Part shown: positions 32,631 through 40,328 of the stretch, piece by piece
Layout of the letters: every line of letters starts with the position of its first letter
Position numbering within the stretch: position 1 is the first letter of the stretch
NCBI RefSeq assembly: GCF_001280005.1
Contig: NZ_LGDW01000001.1
Coordinates: 124,001 to 188,000 of the forward strand
Origin: Streptomyces sp. NRRL WC-3618
GTDB taxonomy: Bacteria > Actinomycetota > Actinomycetes > Streptomycetales > Streptomycetaceae
Direction: 5' to 3'
Length of the DNA stretch: 64,000 nucleotides
Program-made: the position numbers and the translations under genes
The notes under the pieces: generated by a model
Told to the model about the DNA's origin: nothing
What the model saw: the letters and a program-made list of their open reading frames with translations, nothing else
Database searches by the model: none

Positions 32631-33593
32631 TCAGGGCGTCAGCAGGAGCTTGCCCGTGGTGGCGCGGCTCTCCAGCAGGCGGTGCGCCTCGGCCGCGTCC
32701 GCGAGCGGGAGTACCGCGTGCAGCAGCGGCTTCAGCACTCCGGAGGCCAGGTGGCCGAAGACGGCCCCGCCGGCCGCGCGGAGCGTGGGGGCGTCGTACA
32801 CGTAGTCCTTCATCGTGGGGCGGGTCAGGAACAACGAGCCGCCGCCACGCAGGAGTTCGATGTCCAGCGGCGGCACGGGGCCGCTGGACAGACCGCACAG
32901 CGCGAGTGTGCCCCGGCGGCCGAGGGCGCGCAGGCTGGTGAGGTGGGTCGTGGCGCCGACCGAGTCGTAGACCACGCGCGCTCCCTGACCGCCCGTCACT
33001 TCCCGTACGGCGTCGTCGAACTTGTCGTATCCGAAGGTGTGGTGGGCGCCTGCCCGGCGGGCGACCGCTTCCTTCTCGGGAGTGGAGGCGATGGCCACGA
33101 CGGTGGCCCCGCGGGCGGCGGCCAGCTGGACCAGGAGCCGGCCCAGGCCCCCCGCCGCCGCCAGGACGACCACCGTCTCGCCCTCGGCGACGGGGTACGT
33201 CTCGTGGGTGAGGTAGTACGCGGCGAGGCCCTGGAGTGTCACAGCGGCCGCCTCGGTCAGGTCGACGCCGTCGGGGACCGGGATCAGCTTGTCCTCGGGG
33301 ACCACCGTGTACTCGGCGTAGGCGCCCAGTTGGGACGCGTACGCGACCCGCGCACCCGGCGCGAACGTGCTCGCCCCCTCCCCCACCGCCTCCACCACAC
33401 CGGCGGCCTCCTGGCCCGGGGTGAAGGGGGGTTCGGCGGGATAGGTGCCGTCGCGGTAGTAGACGTCGATGTAGTTGACGCCTGCGGCGGTGTTGCGGAC
33501 CAGGGCCTGACCGGGGCCGGGAACCGGCAACTCGGTGTGTTCGAGCCGGAGTTCGGCCGGGTCGCCGGGCCGGGTGACGCGGATGGACTGCAT
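32631..33593 (-). CDS. NADPH:quinone oxidoreductase-like (zinc-free MDR)
   Basis: Medium-chain reductase acting on quinones or enones, 320 aa from the ATG giving MQSIRVTRPGDPAEL. The cofactor loop is VLAAAGGLGRLLVQLAAARGA. VNYIDVYYRDGTYP is typical of the QOR subgroup, and zinc ligands are absent. In the island it could reduce a conjugated double bond, perhaps one made by the desaturase or the PLP enzyme; this is inference. It lies 50 bp after the mutase gene. Confidence 0.9.
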   Translation of the reverse strand: MQSIRVTRPGDPAELRLEHTELPVPGPGQALVRNTAAGVNYIDVYYRDGTYPAEPPFTPGQEAAGVVEAVGEGASTFAPGARVAYASQLGAYAEYTVVPEDKLIPVPDGVDLTEAAAVTLQGLAAYYLTHETYPVAEGETVVVLAAAGGLGRLLVQLAAARGATVVAIASTPEKEAVARRAGAHHTFGYDKFDDAVREVTGGQGARVVYDSVGATTHLTSLRALGRRGTLALCGLSSGPVPPLDIELLRGGGSLFLTRPTMKDYVYDAPTLRAAGGAVFGHLASGVLKPLLHAVLPLADAAEAHRLLESRATTGKLLLTP

Positions 33594-33643
33594 TGGTTGT
33601 CTTCCCACTCCTGGGTCGTGCCGTGCGGTGGTATGTGCTCAGC

Positions 33644-35071
33644 TCATGACGGGGACACGGGGGCCTGCGTGACAGGAGCCTGCGGGGCGGAGTTCTCCGC
33701 CACGGCCTCCCTCGCTGCGCCGGCGCCGGTGCTCTCGCCGAAGATGCCGAGGAAGTAGTTGATGTCGGAGGTCAGCCCCTTCACCATGTCCCCCAGCCGG
33801 GACTCCCCACCTGCGGCGAGGCTCTGTTCGTGGTGCCTGCGGGTGCGGTCGGAGAACGGCAGTGATCCCGTGGCGAAGTAGCGTATGGCACCGTCGCCCG
33901 CGCGGCGCGGAATGATCGCCGAGCGTGCCGAGCGGCTGGCGCTGAACGGTATGTCGAGCCGTCCTTCCTCGAACGCGACCGGAATCTCCTTGTGGAGATC
34001 GGCGGTTGAGAGAATGGGCTCGACGATCTCGGCCACCTCCCGCAGGATCCACTCCAGTTCGGTGCCGATGCGGTCCTCATCGAGCGTGATGAAGTCCAGG
34101 AGCGGTGAGTTGGCGCGCGAGGCGAGCAGCAGCCCGTCGATGTTGGCGCGGGTGTCGGGGATGCCGTGCGCCTCCTGGTAGGTCTTGCTGATCAGCTTGC
34201 TCGCGCCGCCGAGCCGGGCCACGAGGGCGCCGTAGAGGATGAGGTCCTCGGCGTGCGGCCGTTGCTTCGGGAACACACCCATGAACTCGTGCAGTACGGC
34301 GTGGACTTCGAGGCCGGTGGGAAGGTACCGGGCCGCGAGTTCGGGGATGGCCCGCAGTGCGGCCACGTCCTGCTCGAAGTGGCCGCCCTGCGGATACGCC
34401 ACCGAGATGCACCGCACCCCTTCGCGCGCCGCCGCCACCGCCTCCAGGACGCTGATCGCCAGCGAGATGGACGGCGGGACGAGTACGGCGGTCAGGGTGC
34501 CGAACGTCTCCCGGTCCACCACCAGTCCGTGCCGGGCGAGTTCACCGCACCGGGCGTCCACGTCCCGCCAGGCGGCGAGGGACTCGGCGAGCGGGATGTC
34601 CTTGCAGTACGGCAGGTTGTACGAGATCCCGCCGCCCTCGAACGAGGTGATGCCGGACGCCACCGTCACCTCGAACAGCAGCCGCGCGTCGGGCGTCCCG
34701 TGCCGTATCTCCAGCGGCGCGGCCACCGCCTCGTTGAGCTGACGCCCTCTCACCCAGCCGTGGGTGACCAGCGGATACCCGTTCAGGTCGGCGGGGTTGC
34801 GCTCGAGCACCCGGCGGGCTGTGTCGAACTGCTTCAGCCGGGTGTAGGAGTCGATGGTGAGCGTGAGGATGTCGGGCCGGGCGTGCCGTTCCAGGTCCTG
34901 GAGCAGCGTCGTCATCTGGGCGTGCGAGCCGACCCCGCAGCGGGGTTGCAGCGCGAGCCGACCCGCCGCCCGCGCGTCCCGCAGCACATCGGCGACGGTT
35001 GGTTTCCCCAGCTGTCGTACGTAGGCCACGGAGTCGGCGAGTTCGGGGATCGGCGGACCGGTCTCGCTCAT
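33644..35071 (-). CDS. glmE: Glutamate mutase (methylaspartate mutase) large subunit
   Basis: Coenzyme-B12 radical mutase barrel that converts L-glutamate to (2S,3S)-3-methylaspartate. 475 aa, close to the usual 483. Substrate-binding residues of the Clostridium enzyme have counterparts here: Arg44 (PRCGVG), Arg78 (DSYTR), Arg123 (IRHGTPDAR) and Glu145 ([12 protein letters not shown]), with consistent spacing. The last 60 residues are less conserved. The ATG overlaps the stop of the B12-binding subunit gene (ATGA). No reactivating MutL gene is present. This is the best clue to the island's starting material. Confidence 0.93.
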   Translation of the reverse strand: MSETGPPIPELADSVAYVRQLGKPTVADVLRDARAAGRLALQPRCGVGSHAQMTTLLQDLERHARPDILTLTIDSYTRLKQFDTARRVLERNPADLNGYPLVTHGWVRGRQLNEAVAAPLEIRHGTPDARLLFEVTVASGITSFEGGGISYNLPYCKDIPLAESLAAWRDVDARCGELARHGLVVDRETFGTLTAVLVPPSISLAISVLEAVAAAREGVRCISVAYPQGGHFEQDVAALRAIPELAARYLPTGLEVHAVLHEFMGVFPKQRPHAEDLILYGALVARLGGASKLISKTYQEAHGIPDTRANIDGLLLASRANSPLLDFITLDEDRIGTELEWILREVAEIVEPILSTADLHKEIPVAFEEGRLDIPFSASRSARSAIIPRRAGDGAIRYFATGSLPFSDRTRRHHEQSLAAGGESRLGDMVKGLTSDINYFLGIFGESTGAGAAREAVAENSAPQAPVTQAPVSPS

Positions 35072-35529
35072 GACGCGGCGACCGGGGCCGCCGCCGGGAC
35101 GCGGGTCCTCAACTCGTCCAGTGCCTGCGGGAGTTCGTCCAGGTCGGTCAGGACGACGTCGACGCCGAGCGCGTACAGCCGCTCGTGGTCGGCGGCGCCC
35201 TTGTAGCTGCCGACGGACAGGTTGCCGCCGAGGATCACCGGGCAGCGCAGGCGACCGGCGGCGCGGGCCGCGGGCAGGTCGTGGAGGTCGCCGTGGGCGT
35301 GTCCGTTGAGACTGCCGATGATCACCGCCTCGGCCTCGGGGTGTTCTGCGTACGCTTCGGCGAATTCGGCCACCGAGGTGCAGGCGCCGAGATTGACGAC
35401 CTGGAATCCTTCGGCGCGCAGTGCGTGGGCGATGAGGTGATTGGCCACGACATGACTGTCGCTGGCCGCTACACCGAGAATGACCGTGCGCGTCTGTGTC
35501 GCTGATTCTTGTTCTTTGGTGTGCTGCAT
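35068..35529 (-). CDS. glmS: Glutamate mutase B12-binding small subunit
   Basis: Cobalamin-binding Rossmann subunit, 153 aa from the ATG giving MQHTKEQESA, with a GGGGG-rich sequence upstream. The cobalt-ligating motif reads D24-S-H26-V-V-A29: the Asp and His are kept, but the usual final glycine of DxHxxG is alanine. Downstream loops IIGSLNGHA and CPVILGGNLSVGSY match the SxL and GG motifs. The stop overlaps the start of the large subunit, giving equimolar synthesis. Confidence 0.9.
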   Translation of the reverse strand: MQHTKEQESATQTRTVILGVAASDSHVVANHLIAHALRAEGFQVVNLGACTSVAEFAEAYAEHPEAEAVIIGSLNGHAHGDLHDLPAARAAGRLRCPVILGGNLSVGSYKGAADHERLYALGVDVVLTDLDELPQALDELRTRVPAAAPVAAS

Positions 35530-35572
35530 GGCGAGCCCCCGGGAACTTCGGACGGAATCGTGGGAAGAATGT

Positions 35573-36787
35573 TCAGTCGTCGAATGCGGCGAACAGTTCC
35601 CTTTTACTGACCTCACGCAGCCGCGCGACATTGAATTCCTCCGGATCGGCCGCGGAAAGCGAGTCGAAGACCAGGTTGATCGCGGGCACGAGACCCCAGG
35701 CATGGGAATAGGGCGGCCAGCCGGGGCTGCCCTTTTCCAGGTCCGCCTGGCGTTCGAAAATATAGTTCGCCCACTGGGGAGTGGACGGATACCGGTGATG
35801 GAAGTCGTGGACGACCGTGTCGCCGGTGAGGACGAGATAACGCGCCGGAGCGTGCACGAACAGCATGCGCAGGGACCACACTCCCCAGGCGGCTGCCCGG
35901 CGCAGCGGCGGCAGTTCGGCGACGGGTGCCGCCTCGCCGATGAAGATGGCGTTGGTGAGGCCGCCGAAGTACTCCTTGCCGCGCCGGACGGTGAGCTCGC
36001 GGCCCGGGAAAGTGTGCTTGACGCACAGCCGCAGGGTGTTGCTGATCTGGAAGAGCGGGATCAGCGGAACGAACCAGACGATCAGCAGGGCCGGCCAGGT
36101 CCCGGTCAGCACGGTGGCCGCGATCACGGTCGAGTAGAGGGCGAGGAAGGTCGCCTTCTCGGTCCGCGCCGAGCCGTGCCAGAACGAACGGGCGCGTGCC
36201 ACCAGGAAGTTCAGGTGGAACCAGGGTGACACCAGCTTGCCGAGGACGCGCCGCCACATCTGCCGGCGGGTCATCCCGGGGTGCAGGTCGAGGCTGACCA
36301 GGAAGGCCTGGACGGTGGGGTCGCGCAGCGTCATGTGGTGGGCGGCGTGGTGGTCGCTGACGTGCTCGCGGCTGTAGCGGACGAAGTTCTGGATGACCAG
36401 CACGCTGGAGGTGAGCCGGCCTATCGCGGTGTCCAGGCGTCGTCTTCGGTACATGTTCCGGTGGGAGCACTGGTGGTAGATCATCATGCGCAGGTTGCGC
36501 ATGCCGTGCAGGGTGACGGCCCAGCCCGCGGGCACCAGCAGCAGCCAGGCGCCGCCCAGACCCAGTCCGGTAATGCCGGCGGCGACGCCGAGAGCCATGG
36601 AGAGATACGCCGTCAGAAGATGAAATCCGGGCGTCCACCAGGACAGGGAAGCCTGTCCAGGTAATGCCTTTCCAGTAAAAAGGGTGAGTGGGTACTGAGT
36701 GAACCGGGGCAGGGCACGCATGGTTTCGCGGGGATCTGAGTAATCCGCAATGCCTTCGGTCCGGTAGCCACTGTCGATGGCTGCCAT
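35573..36787 (-). CDS. Membrane fatty-acid-desaturase-type di-iron enzyme
   Basis: 404 aa from the ATG giving MAAIDSGYRT, with GAGGAG 5-6 nt upstream. Histidine boxes are H105QCSH109 (HxxxH), HVSDHHAAHH (142-151) and HDFHH near residue 335, the pattern of membrane non-haem di-iron desaturases and hydroxylases. Four hydrophobic stretches are visible. Leu42 is encoded by TTA, the rare bldA codon. As first gene of the mutase operon it probably desaturates or hydroxylates a biosynthetic intermediate or a fatty-acyl chain. The substrate is unknown. Confidence 0.88.
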   Translation of the reverse strand: MAAIDSGYRTEGIADYSDPRETMRALPRFTQYPLTLFTGKALPGQASLSWWTPGFHLLTAYLSMALGVAAGITGLGLGGAWLLLVPAGWAVTLHGMRNLRMMIYHQCSHRNMYRRRRLDTAIGRLTSSVLVIQNFVRYSREHVSDHHAAHHMTLRDPTVQAFLVSLDLHPGMTRRQMWRRVLGKLVSPWFHLNFLVARARSFWHGSARTEKATFLALYSTVIAATVLTGTWPALLIVWFVPLIPLFQISNTLRLCVKHTFPGRELTVRRGKEYFGGLTNAIFIGEAAPVAELPPLRRAAAWGVWSLRMLFVHAPARYLVLTGDTVVHDFHHRYPSTPQWANYIFERQADLEKGSPGWPPYSHAWGLVPAINLVFDSLSAADPEEFNVARLREVSKRELFAAFDD

Positions 36788-36891
36788 CGCACTCCTCTAG
36801 GTCAGGGATCTGAGGTGCCTGATAGGCGATCGCCCTGTCGGACGGTCGGGGATATCGGCACACGAAAGGTCTGTGACTGGGTGCGTGGTTG

Positions 36892-36921
36892 ATCCTGACA
36901 GGCGGTCACCCGCAAGGTCAA
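36892..36921 (-). promoter_or_regulatory. Candidate promoter of the desaturase-mutase operon
   Basis: Minus-strand TTGACC (36916-36921), an 18-bp spacer and CAGGAT (36892-36897), close to the Streptomyces housekeeping consensus (TTGAC(A/C) and TAGGAT). It leaves a roughly 100-nt leader before the desaturase ATG. Confidence 0.6.
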
Positions 36922-36941
36922 CCAGTTATCGAGAAACTGAA

Positions 36942-36978
36942 CGAAAAACGGGGCGAAAAAAGGGGACGAAAAACGGAG
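36942..36978. repeat. Three A-tract direct repeats upstream of the operon promoter
   Basis: CGAAAAACGGGG (36942-36953), CGAAAAAAGGGGA (36954-36966) and CGAAAAACGGAG (36967-36978) repeat every 12-13 bp. In the minus direction they lie about 20-60 bp upstream of the -35. They stand out in 70%+ GC DNA. This 307-bp gap between the MFS and desaturase genes holds no ORF I can support. Confidence 0.6.
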
Positions 36979-37094
36979 TGCGTCACGACCGATCACCCAT
37001 CGGACGGCCGACCGCACAGGCCAGGCAAATGTCAGATGAATAGCAGGACAGCCACTCGGCGGTGAAATCGGAAATACGTCAGCCGTGCGCGAAT

Positions 37095-38381
37095 TCACGC
37101 GGGCGTGACGGGCGCGTCCTGGGTGTGCGGTGGCTCCGGCTCGGGCACGGGGTCGGGCAGGACCCTGCGGGCCCGGACCGGCGAGAGGAAGACGGGCAGG
37201 AAGGCCGTCGACACGAACACGCCGCCCACCCACAACGTGGCCTGGACCCCGACGAGTTCACCGAGCACACCGGAGATGGCGGCACCGACCGCCAAGGCGC
37301 CCGTCAGCAGGAACCGGAACGTCGCGTTCATCCGGCCGAGCAGCGAGCCGGGGGTCATCCGCTGCCGCAGACTGACCCCGAGCACGTTGTCCATGCCCAC
37401 CTTGAACATGGCCAAACACCACCCGGCGCCCGCGAGAATCAGCCACGGCCCCCGGTCGACCAGCGGCACGAGCAGCCCCGCCGGGGCCAGACACACCCCG
37501 GCCAGACCGAGCGTACGGCCGAATCCCAGCCGGGCGGCGATGGGCCGCGCGCTGCGGGCGCCGATCAGCAGACCGATCCCGCCGGCCCCCCAGAACAGGC
37601 CCAACGCGAAGCTTGGAAGGCCGAGTTCGCGGACGAACCAGATCGGCAGCATGGTGTTGATGACGGACGAGCCGAGGTTGGCGAGGGCCGCGGTGAGCAC
37701 CAGTGCCCGCAGCTCCGGGTTACGGAAAACATGCCGTACGCCCTCGGCGATCTGGGCACGCAACCGGTTGCCCGCCCCGTTTTTCGCCCCGGTGGGCGGC
37801 GGGGTACGCCGGATCGCGATGAGCCCGAGCCCGGAGGCCAGATAGGTGCCGGCCGAGACGAGCACGGCCGCGGGTGCGGTGAGCAGCGAGACCAGGCCGC
37901 CGCCCGCGCTGCGGCCCAGCACGTTGCCGGCGGCGATCAGCGTGTTGATGTCGGCGTTGGCCTGAACTAGCGCTTCTTTGCCGACCAGTTGGGGCAGCAC
38001 GCTCTGTGAACCGACGTCGAAGAACACGGTCGCGCACCCGCTGAGCAGGACGACCGCGTAGAGCTGGGCCAGGGTGAGCGCGTCCAGCCACCAGGCCAGC
38101 GGCACAGAGGCGTAGAGCAGCGCGCGGCACAGGTCGGCGGCGATCAGCACCCGGCGGTGACTGAGCCGGTCCACCCAGGCCCCGGCCGGCAGGCCGATGA
38201 CCAGGAAGGCGATCGTGCTCAGGGTGGCGAGGGCGCCGACCTGGCCGGGTCCGGCGTCCAGCGCGGCGACGGCGACCAGAGGTACGGCAACGTAGCTGAC
38301 ATTGCTGCCCAGTTGACTGAGCGCGGATGCGGTGAACAGCGTGCGGAAGTCGGCTGTCCGCCATGGGGAGTCGGGTCGCAT
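37095..38381 (-). CDS. MFS exporter
   Basis: Major-facilitator transporter with about 12 membrane helices, 428 aa from the ATG giving MRPDSPWRTADFRTLF. Conserved loops include GAWVDRLSHRRVLI between helices 2 and 3, and a weaker copy in the second half (ARPIAARLGFGRTLG). It resembles the EntS/macrolide-efflux branch. Its place at the head of the minus arm suggests export of, or self-resistance to, the island product. The longer upstream reading is low-complexity and rejected. Confidence 0.88.
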   Translation of the reverse strand: MRPDSPWRTADFRTLFTASALSQLGSNVSYVAVPLVAVAALDAGPGQVGALATLSTIAFLVIGLPAGAWVDRLSHRRVLIAADLCRALLYASVPLAWWLDALTLAQLYAVVLLSGCATVFFDVGSQSVLPQLVGKEALVQANADINTLIAAGNVLGRSAGGGLVSLLTAPAAVLVSAGTYLASGLGLIAIRRTPPPTGAKNGAGNRLRAQIAEGVRHVFRNPELRALVLTAALANLGSSVINTMLPIWFVRELGLPSFALGLFWGAGGIGLLIGARSARPIAARLGFGRTLGLAGVCLAPAGLLVPLVDRGPWLILAGAGWCLAMFKVGMDNVLGVSLRQRMTPGSLLGRMNATFRFLLTGALAVGAAISGVLGELVGVQATLWVGGVFVSTAFLPVFLSPVRARRVLPDPVPEPEPPHTQDAPVTPA

Positions 38382-38473
38382 GATCCGTTCGTCCGGTGGG
38401 GTCGGTGAAGGCGGAAGGAGAGGCGCTCGGCAGGGCGGAAGCAGGTGGGGGGCTCCCTGAGCCCTGGGGCGAC

Positions 38474-38507
38474 AGGCCCTACGGGCGCGAGAGGCCCTAC
38501 GGGCGCG
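38474..38507. repeat. Tandem 16-bp repeat upstream of the MFS gene
   Basis: AGGCCCTACGGGCGCG occurs at 38474-38489 and again at 38492-38507, an 18-bp period, about 95-125 bp before the MFS start. It may be an operator or a replication-slippage product. Confidence 0.5.
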
Positions 38508-38792
38508 GCTGGCCCGGCCGTGGCGCGGGCCGTCGTGCGGCCGGGTCGGCAGGGTGTGCCGGTGGTCCTGACGCGCCCCAACAGAATGGCGCGATGCCAC
38601 GCCTTCTTGGCCGGAAAACACCCGCCAGAAGATTGTTCATCCTTGCCCCCGTTCCGCTTCTTCCTCTTCGGGATGGCCGAAGACCACCCCTGGAGGATGC
38701 CGCCGGAACCCGTTCGCTTCCCAGGATCCCGACGTCATTTCATCGACTGTTCACAGTAGTTGGCCGTGCCATGGAGCATACTTCCGACGTGC

Positions 38793-38832
38793 TCGGACGA
38801 CCGGCGGACAGTAGCCGGTCGGCACGGTCCGA
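38793..38832. promoter_or_regulatory. Nested inverted repeat in the control region
   Basis: Inner perfect arms GACCGGC (38799-38805) and GCCGGTC (38814-38820) with an 8-bp spacer; outer arms TCGGAC (38793-38798) and GTCCGA (38827-38832). It lies about 60 bp before a TTGACA element. Probable protein-binding site or RNA hairpin. Confidence 0.45.
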
Positions 38833-38893
38833 GCGCAAGGATCTCCGGTTTGTGCGTGTCACGGCAAGCGGGCGACGGAATTTCCGTAACTCG

Positions 38894-38923
38894 TTGACAA
38901 CGACCGAAGACAGATGTGATCGT
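38894..38923 (+). promoter_or_regulatory. Candidate distal promoter of the plus arm
   Basis: Perfect TTGACA (38894-38899), an 18-bp spacer and GATCGT (38918-38923), a weak -10. If used, the transcript would carry a leader of about 230 nt containing the phased repeats before the SDR start. Confidence 0.4.
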
Positions 38924-38980
38924 CTTGGAGGTGCCGAGGGGGCGGCCACCCTTCTGTGCCAGTTAGTTGCGTACGTCGGA

Positions 38981-39039
38981 GCGACACCGCGACCCGTACT
39001 TGCGACACAGCACACACCGTTTGCGACACAGCACACACC
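38981..39039. repeat. Three 21-bp-phased direct repeats in the control region
   Basis: GCGACAC begins at 38981, 39002 and 39023, exactly 21 bp apart. Copies two and three extend to an identical 19-mer, TTGCGACACAGCACACACC (39000-39018 and 39021-39039). Two helical turns between copies would place three protein protomers on one face of the DNA, as in cooperative operators. Confidence 0.65.
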
Positions 39040-39138
39040 ATGCCACCCGCAGCCCGATGACGATTCGGGCCGATTGGCGTGGGGTTCTACCGAGCTTCCC
39101 TCACCAGGACCCTGCTCGTTCAGGGTCGCCGACTTCAG

Positions 39139-39144
39139 TAAAGT
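39139..39144 (+). promoter_or_regulatory. Candidate -10 for the plus arm
   Basis: TAAAGT, 17 bp before the GTG of the SDR gene, fits the TANNNT consensus. No good -35 precedes it (CGTTCA at 16-bp spacing is the best), so it may need an activator. The phased repeats end about 100 bp upstream. Confidence 0.4.
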
Positions 39145-39161
39145 TTGGGTGAAAAGCAAAA

Positions 39162-39908
39162 GTGACTGCTCGTACCGCGCTCTTGATCGGTGCCGCCGGG
39201 GGAATTCTCTCCGAGGTGGCCAGGGGTCTCGCGAAGGAAGGCCACTCACTCGTCCTCTTCGACAGGAACGAGGAGACGGTCACCCGCCTGGCCGATGAAC
39301 TCTCCGAGCTGACGAAGACCGAGGCGGTGGTCGGTGACATCACCGACATCGAGGCCGCCGAGCGGCAGTTGGCCGAGATCGTCGAGCGGCACGCGCCGTC
39401 CGTTCTGGTGAACGGTGTCGGCGGCGACACCCGGGTCATCGGCTACGCGGATCTCGACCGCGGCCATTTCGAACAGACCCATCTGGAGAACGTGATCAGC
39501 ACCTGGATCGCGGTCAAGGTCTGCGCACCCCGGATGGCCGCGGACGGATATGGCCGGATCGTCAACTTCGCCTCGGCTGGCGGGCGTACATACAGCCACT
39601 TCAACAACGCCGCGTACGTCGGCGCGAAGGCCGCCGTGATCGGGATGACCAAGCAGCTGGCGTACGAACTGGCCGGCACCGGAGTGGTCGCGAACGTGGT
39701 CGCCCACGGGCCGATCGCCACCGACCGGGTCGCCGGCGCCTTCGAACGCCGTACCGAGGAGTCGAAGAAGGACGTCCTGGGGCGGCTGCCCATGGGGCGC
39801 TACGGCACGGTCGCCGAGGCTGTCGGCAGCGTGCTGCACCTGTGCTCCGAGAGCGCCGGCTACTCCACGGGAGCCGTGATCGACATCAACGGCGGCCTCT
39901 ACATGTGA
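39162..39908 (+). CDS. Short-chain dehydrogenase/reductase, first gene of plus arm
   Basis: 248 aa from a GTG start, with GGTGA about 10 nt upstream. Cofactor loop ALLIGAAGGILSEVARGL is a variant of TGxxxGIG. NGVGG stands for NNAG. Catalytic Ser and YxxxK are in NFASAGGRTYSHFNNAAYVGAKAA, and the C-terminus is IDINGGLYM. It probably reduces a keto group or oxidises a hydroxyl in the island pathway; bacilysin-type pathways also use an SDR. The substrate is unknown. Confidence 0.9.
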   Translation: MTARTALLIGAAGGILSEVARGLAKEGHSLVLFDRNEETVTRLADELSELTKTEAVVGDITDIEAAERQLAEIVERHAPSVLVNGVGGDTRVIGYADLDRGHFEQTHLENVISTWIAVKVCAPRMAADGYGRIVNFASAGGRTYSHFNNAAYVGAKAAVIGMTKQLAYELAGTGVVANVVAHGPIATDRVAGAFERRTEESKKDVLGRLPMGRYGTVAEAVGSVLHLCSESAGYSTGAVIDINGGLYM

Positions 39909-39988
39909 CCTGTTCACGGGCGGATCCGTGACCTTCCGGCGCAGCGCGCTACGCGCGTTGTCCCGATTCCCACTGCAAGGAGCTGGGT

Positions 39989-40327
39989 GTGGCGAAGTTT
40001 GTCGTCGAATTCGAGTACAACGTCGACCGGGCCGGCCGCCAGGGCCTGCATCCGGCACATGCCGAGAACCTCTACCGGCTGGCCGACAAAGGTGTCCTGC
40101 TGCTCGGCGGACCACTCGTCGGCGAGAACTCGGGACTCCTCGTGTACGAGGTGGAGACCCGCGATGAACTGCAACGGATCCTCGACGACGAACCCTATGT
40201 CAAGGGTGGCCTGGTGGCCCGTACGCGCATTCAGGAATGGGCGCCCGGCAAGGGAAGCTGGATCACCGCGTTGAACAACTCGGGAAATGCCGCGAAGGAA
40301 GTTCCGGCCGTTGAGGGAGCCCACTGA
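39989..40327 (+). CDS. YciI-like small protein
   Basis: 112 aa from GTG with AAGGAG 6 nt upstream. Ferredoxin-like fold expected; the conserved DEPYVKGGLVARTRIQEW matches the D-P-Y/F motif of YciI proteins, and a histidine lies in RQGLHPAHAENL. Such proteins serve as lyases, dehalogenase-like enzymes or cyclases in various pathways. Its stop is 1 bp before the aminotransferase ATG, so translation is coupled. Its role in the island is unknown. Confidence 0.85.
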   Translation: MAKFVVEFEYNVDRAGRQGLHPAHAENLYRLADKGVLLLGGPLVGENSGLLVYEVETRDELQRILDDEPYVKGGLVARTRIQEWAPGKGSWITALNNSGNAAKEVPAVEGAH

Positions 40328-40328
40328 T

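Larger units (their letters stand above)
38382..39161. other. 780-bp divergent control region of the island
   Basis: Separates the two arms of the island. No ORF in it has a convincing start or composition. It holds a tandem repeat near the MFS start, an inverted repeat, a consensus -35, three 21-bp-phased repeats and a -10 close to the SDR start (listed separately). Parts of it are less GC-rich than the coding DNA around it. No regulator gene is encoded within the island, so control must come from elsewhere. Confidence 0.6.

Noticed and set aside
38859..39041. Short ORFs through the 21-bp repeats on both strands
   Set aside because: The translations only mirror the repeats (for example VCAVSQ, RHSTH); no start signal or family resemblance.
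38396..39298. 300-codon plus-strand ORF across the island control region
   Set aside because: Low-complexity Arg/Gly composition, no ribosome-binding site, and it runs into the SDR gene in another frame.
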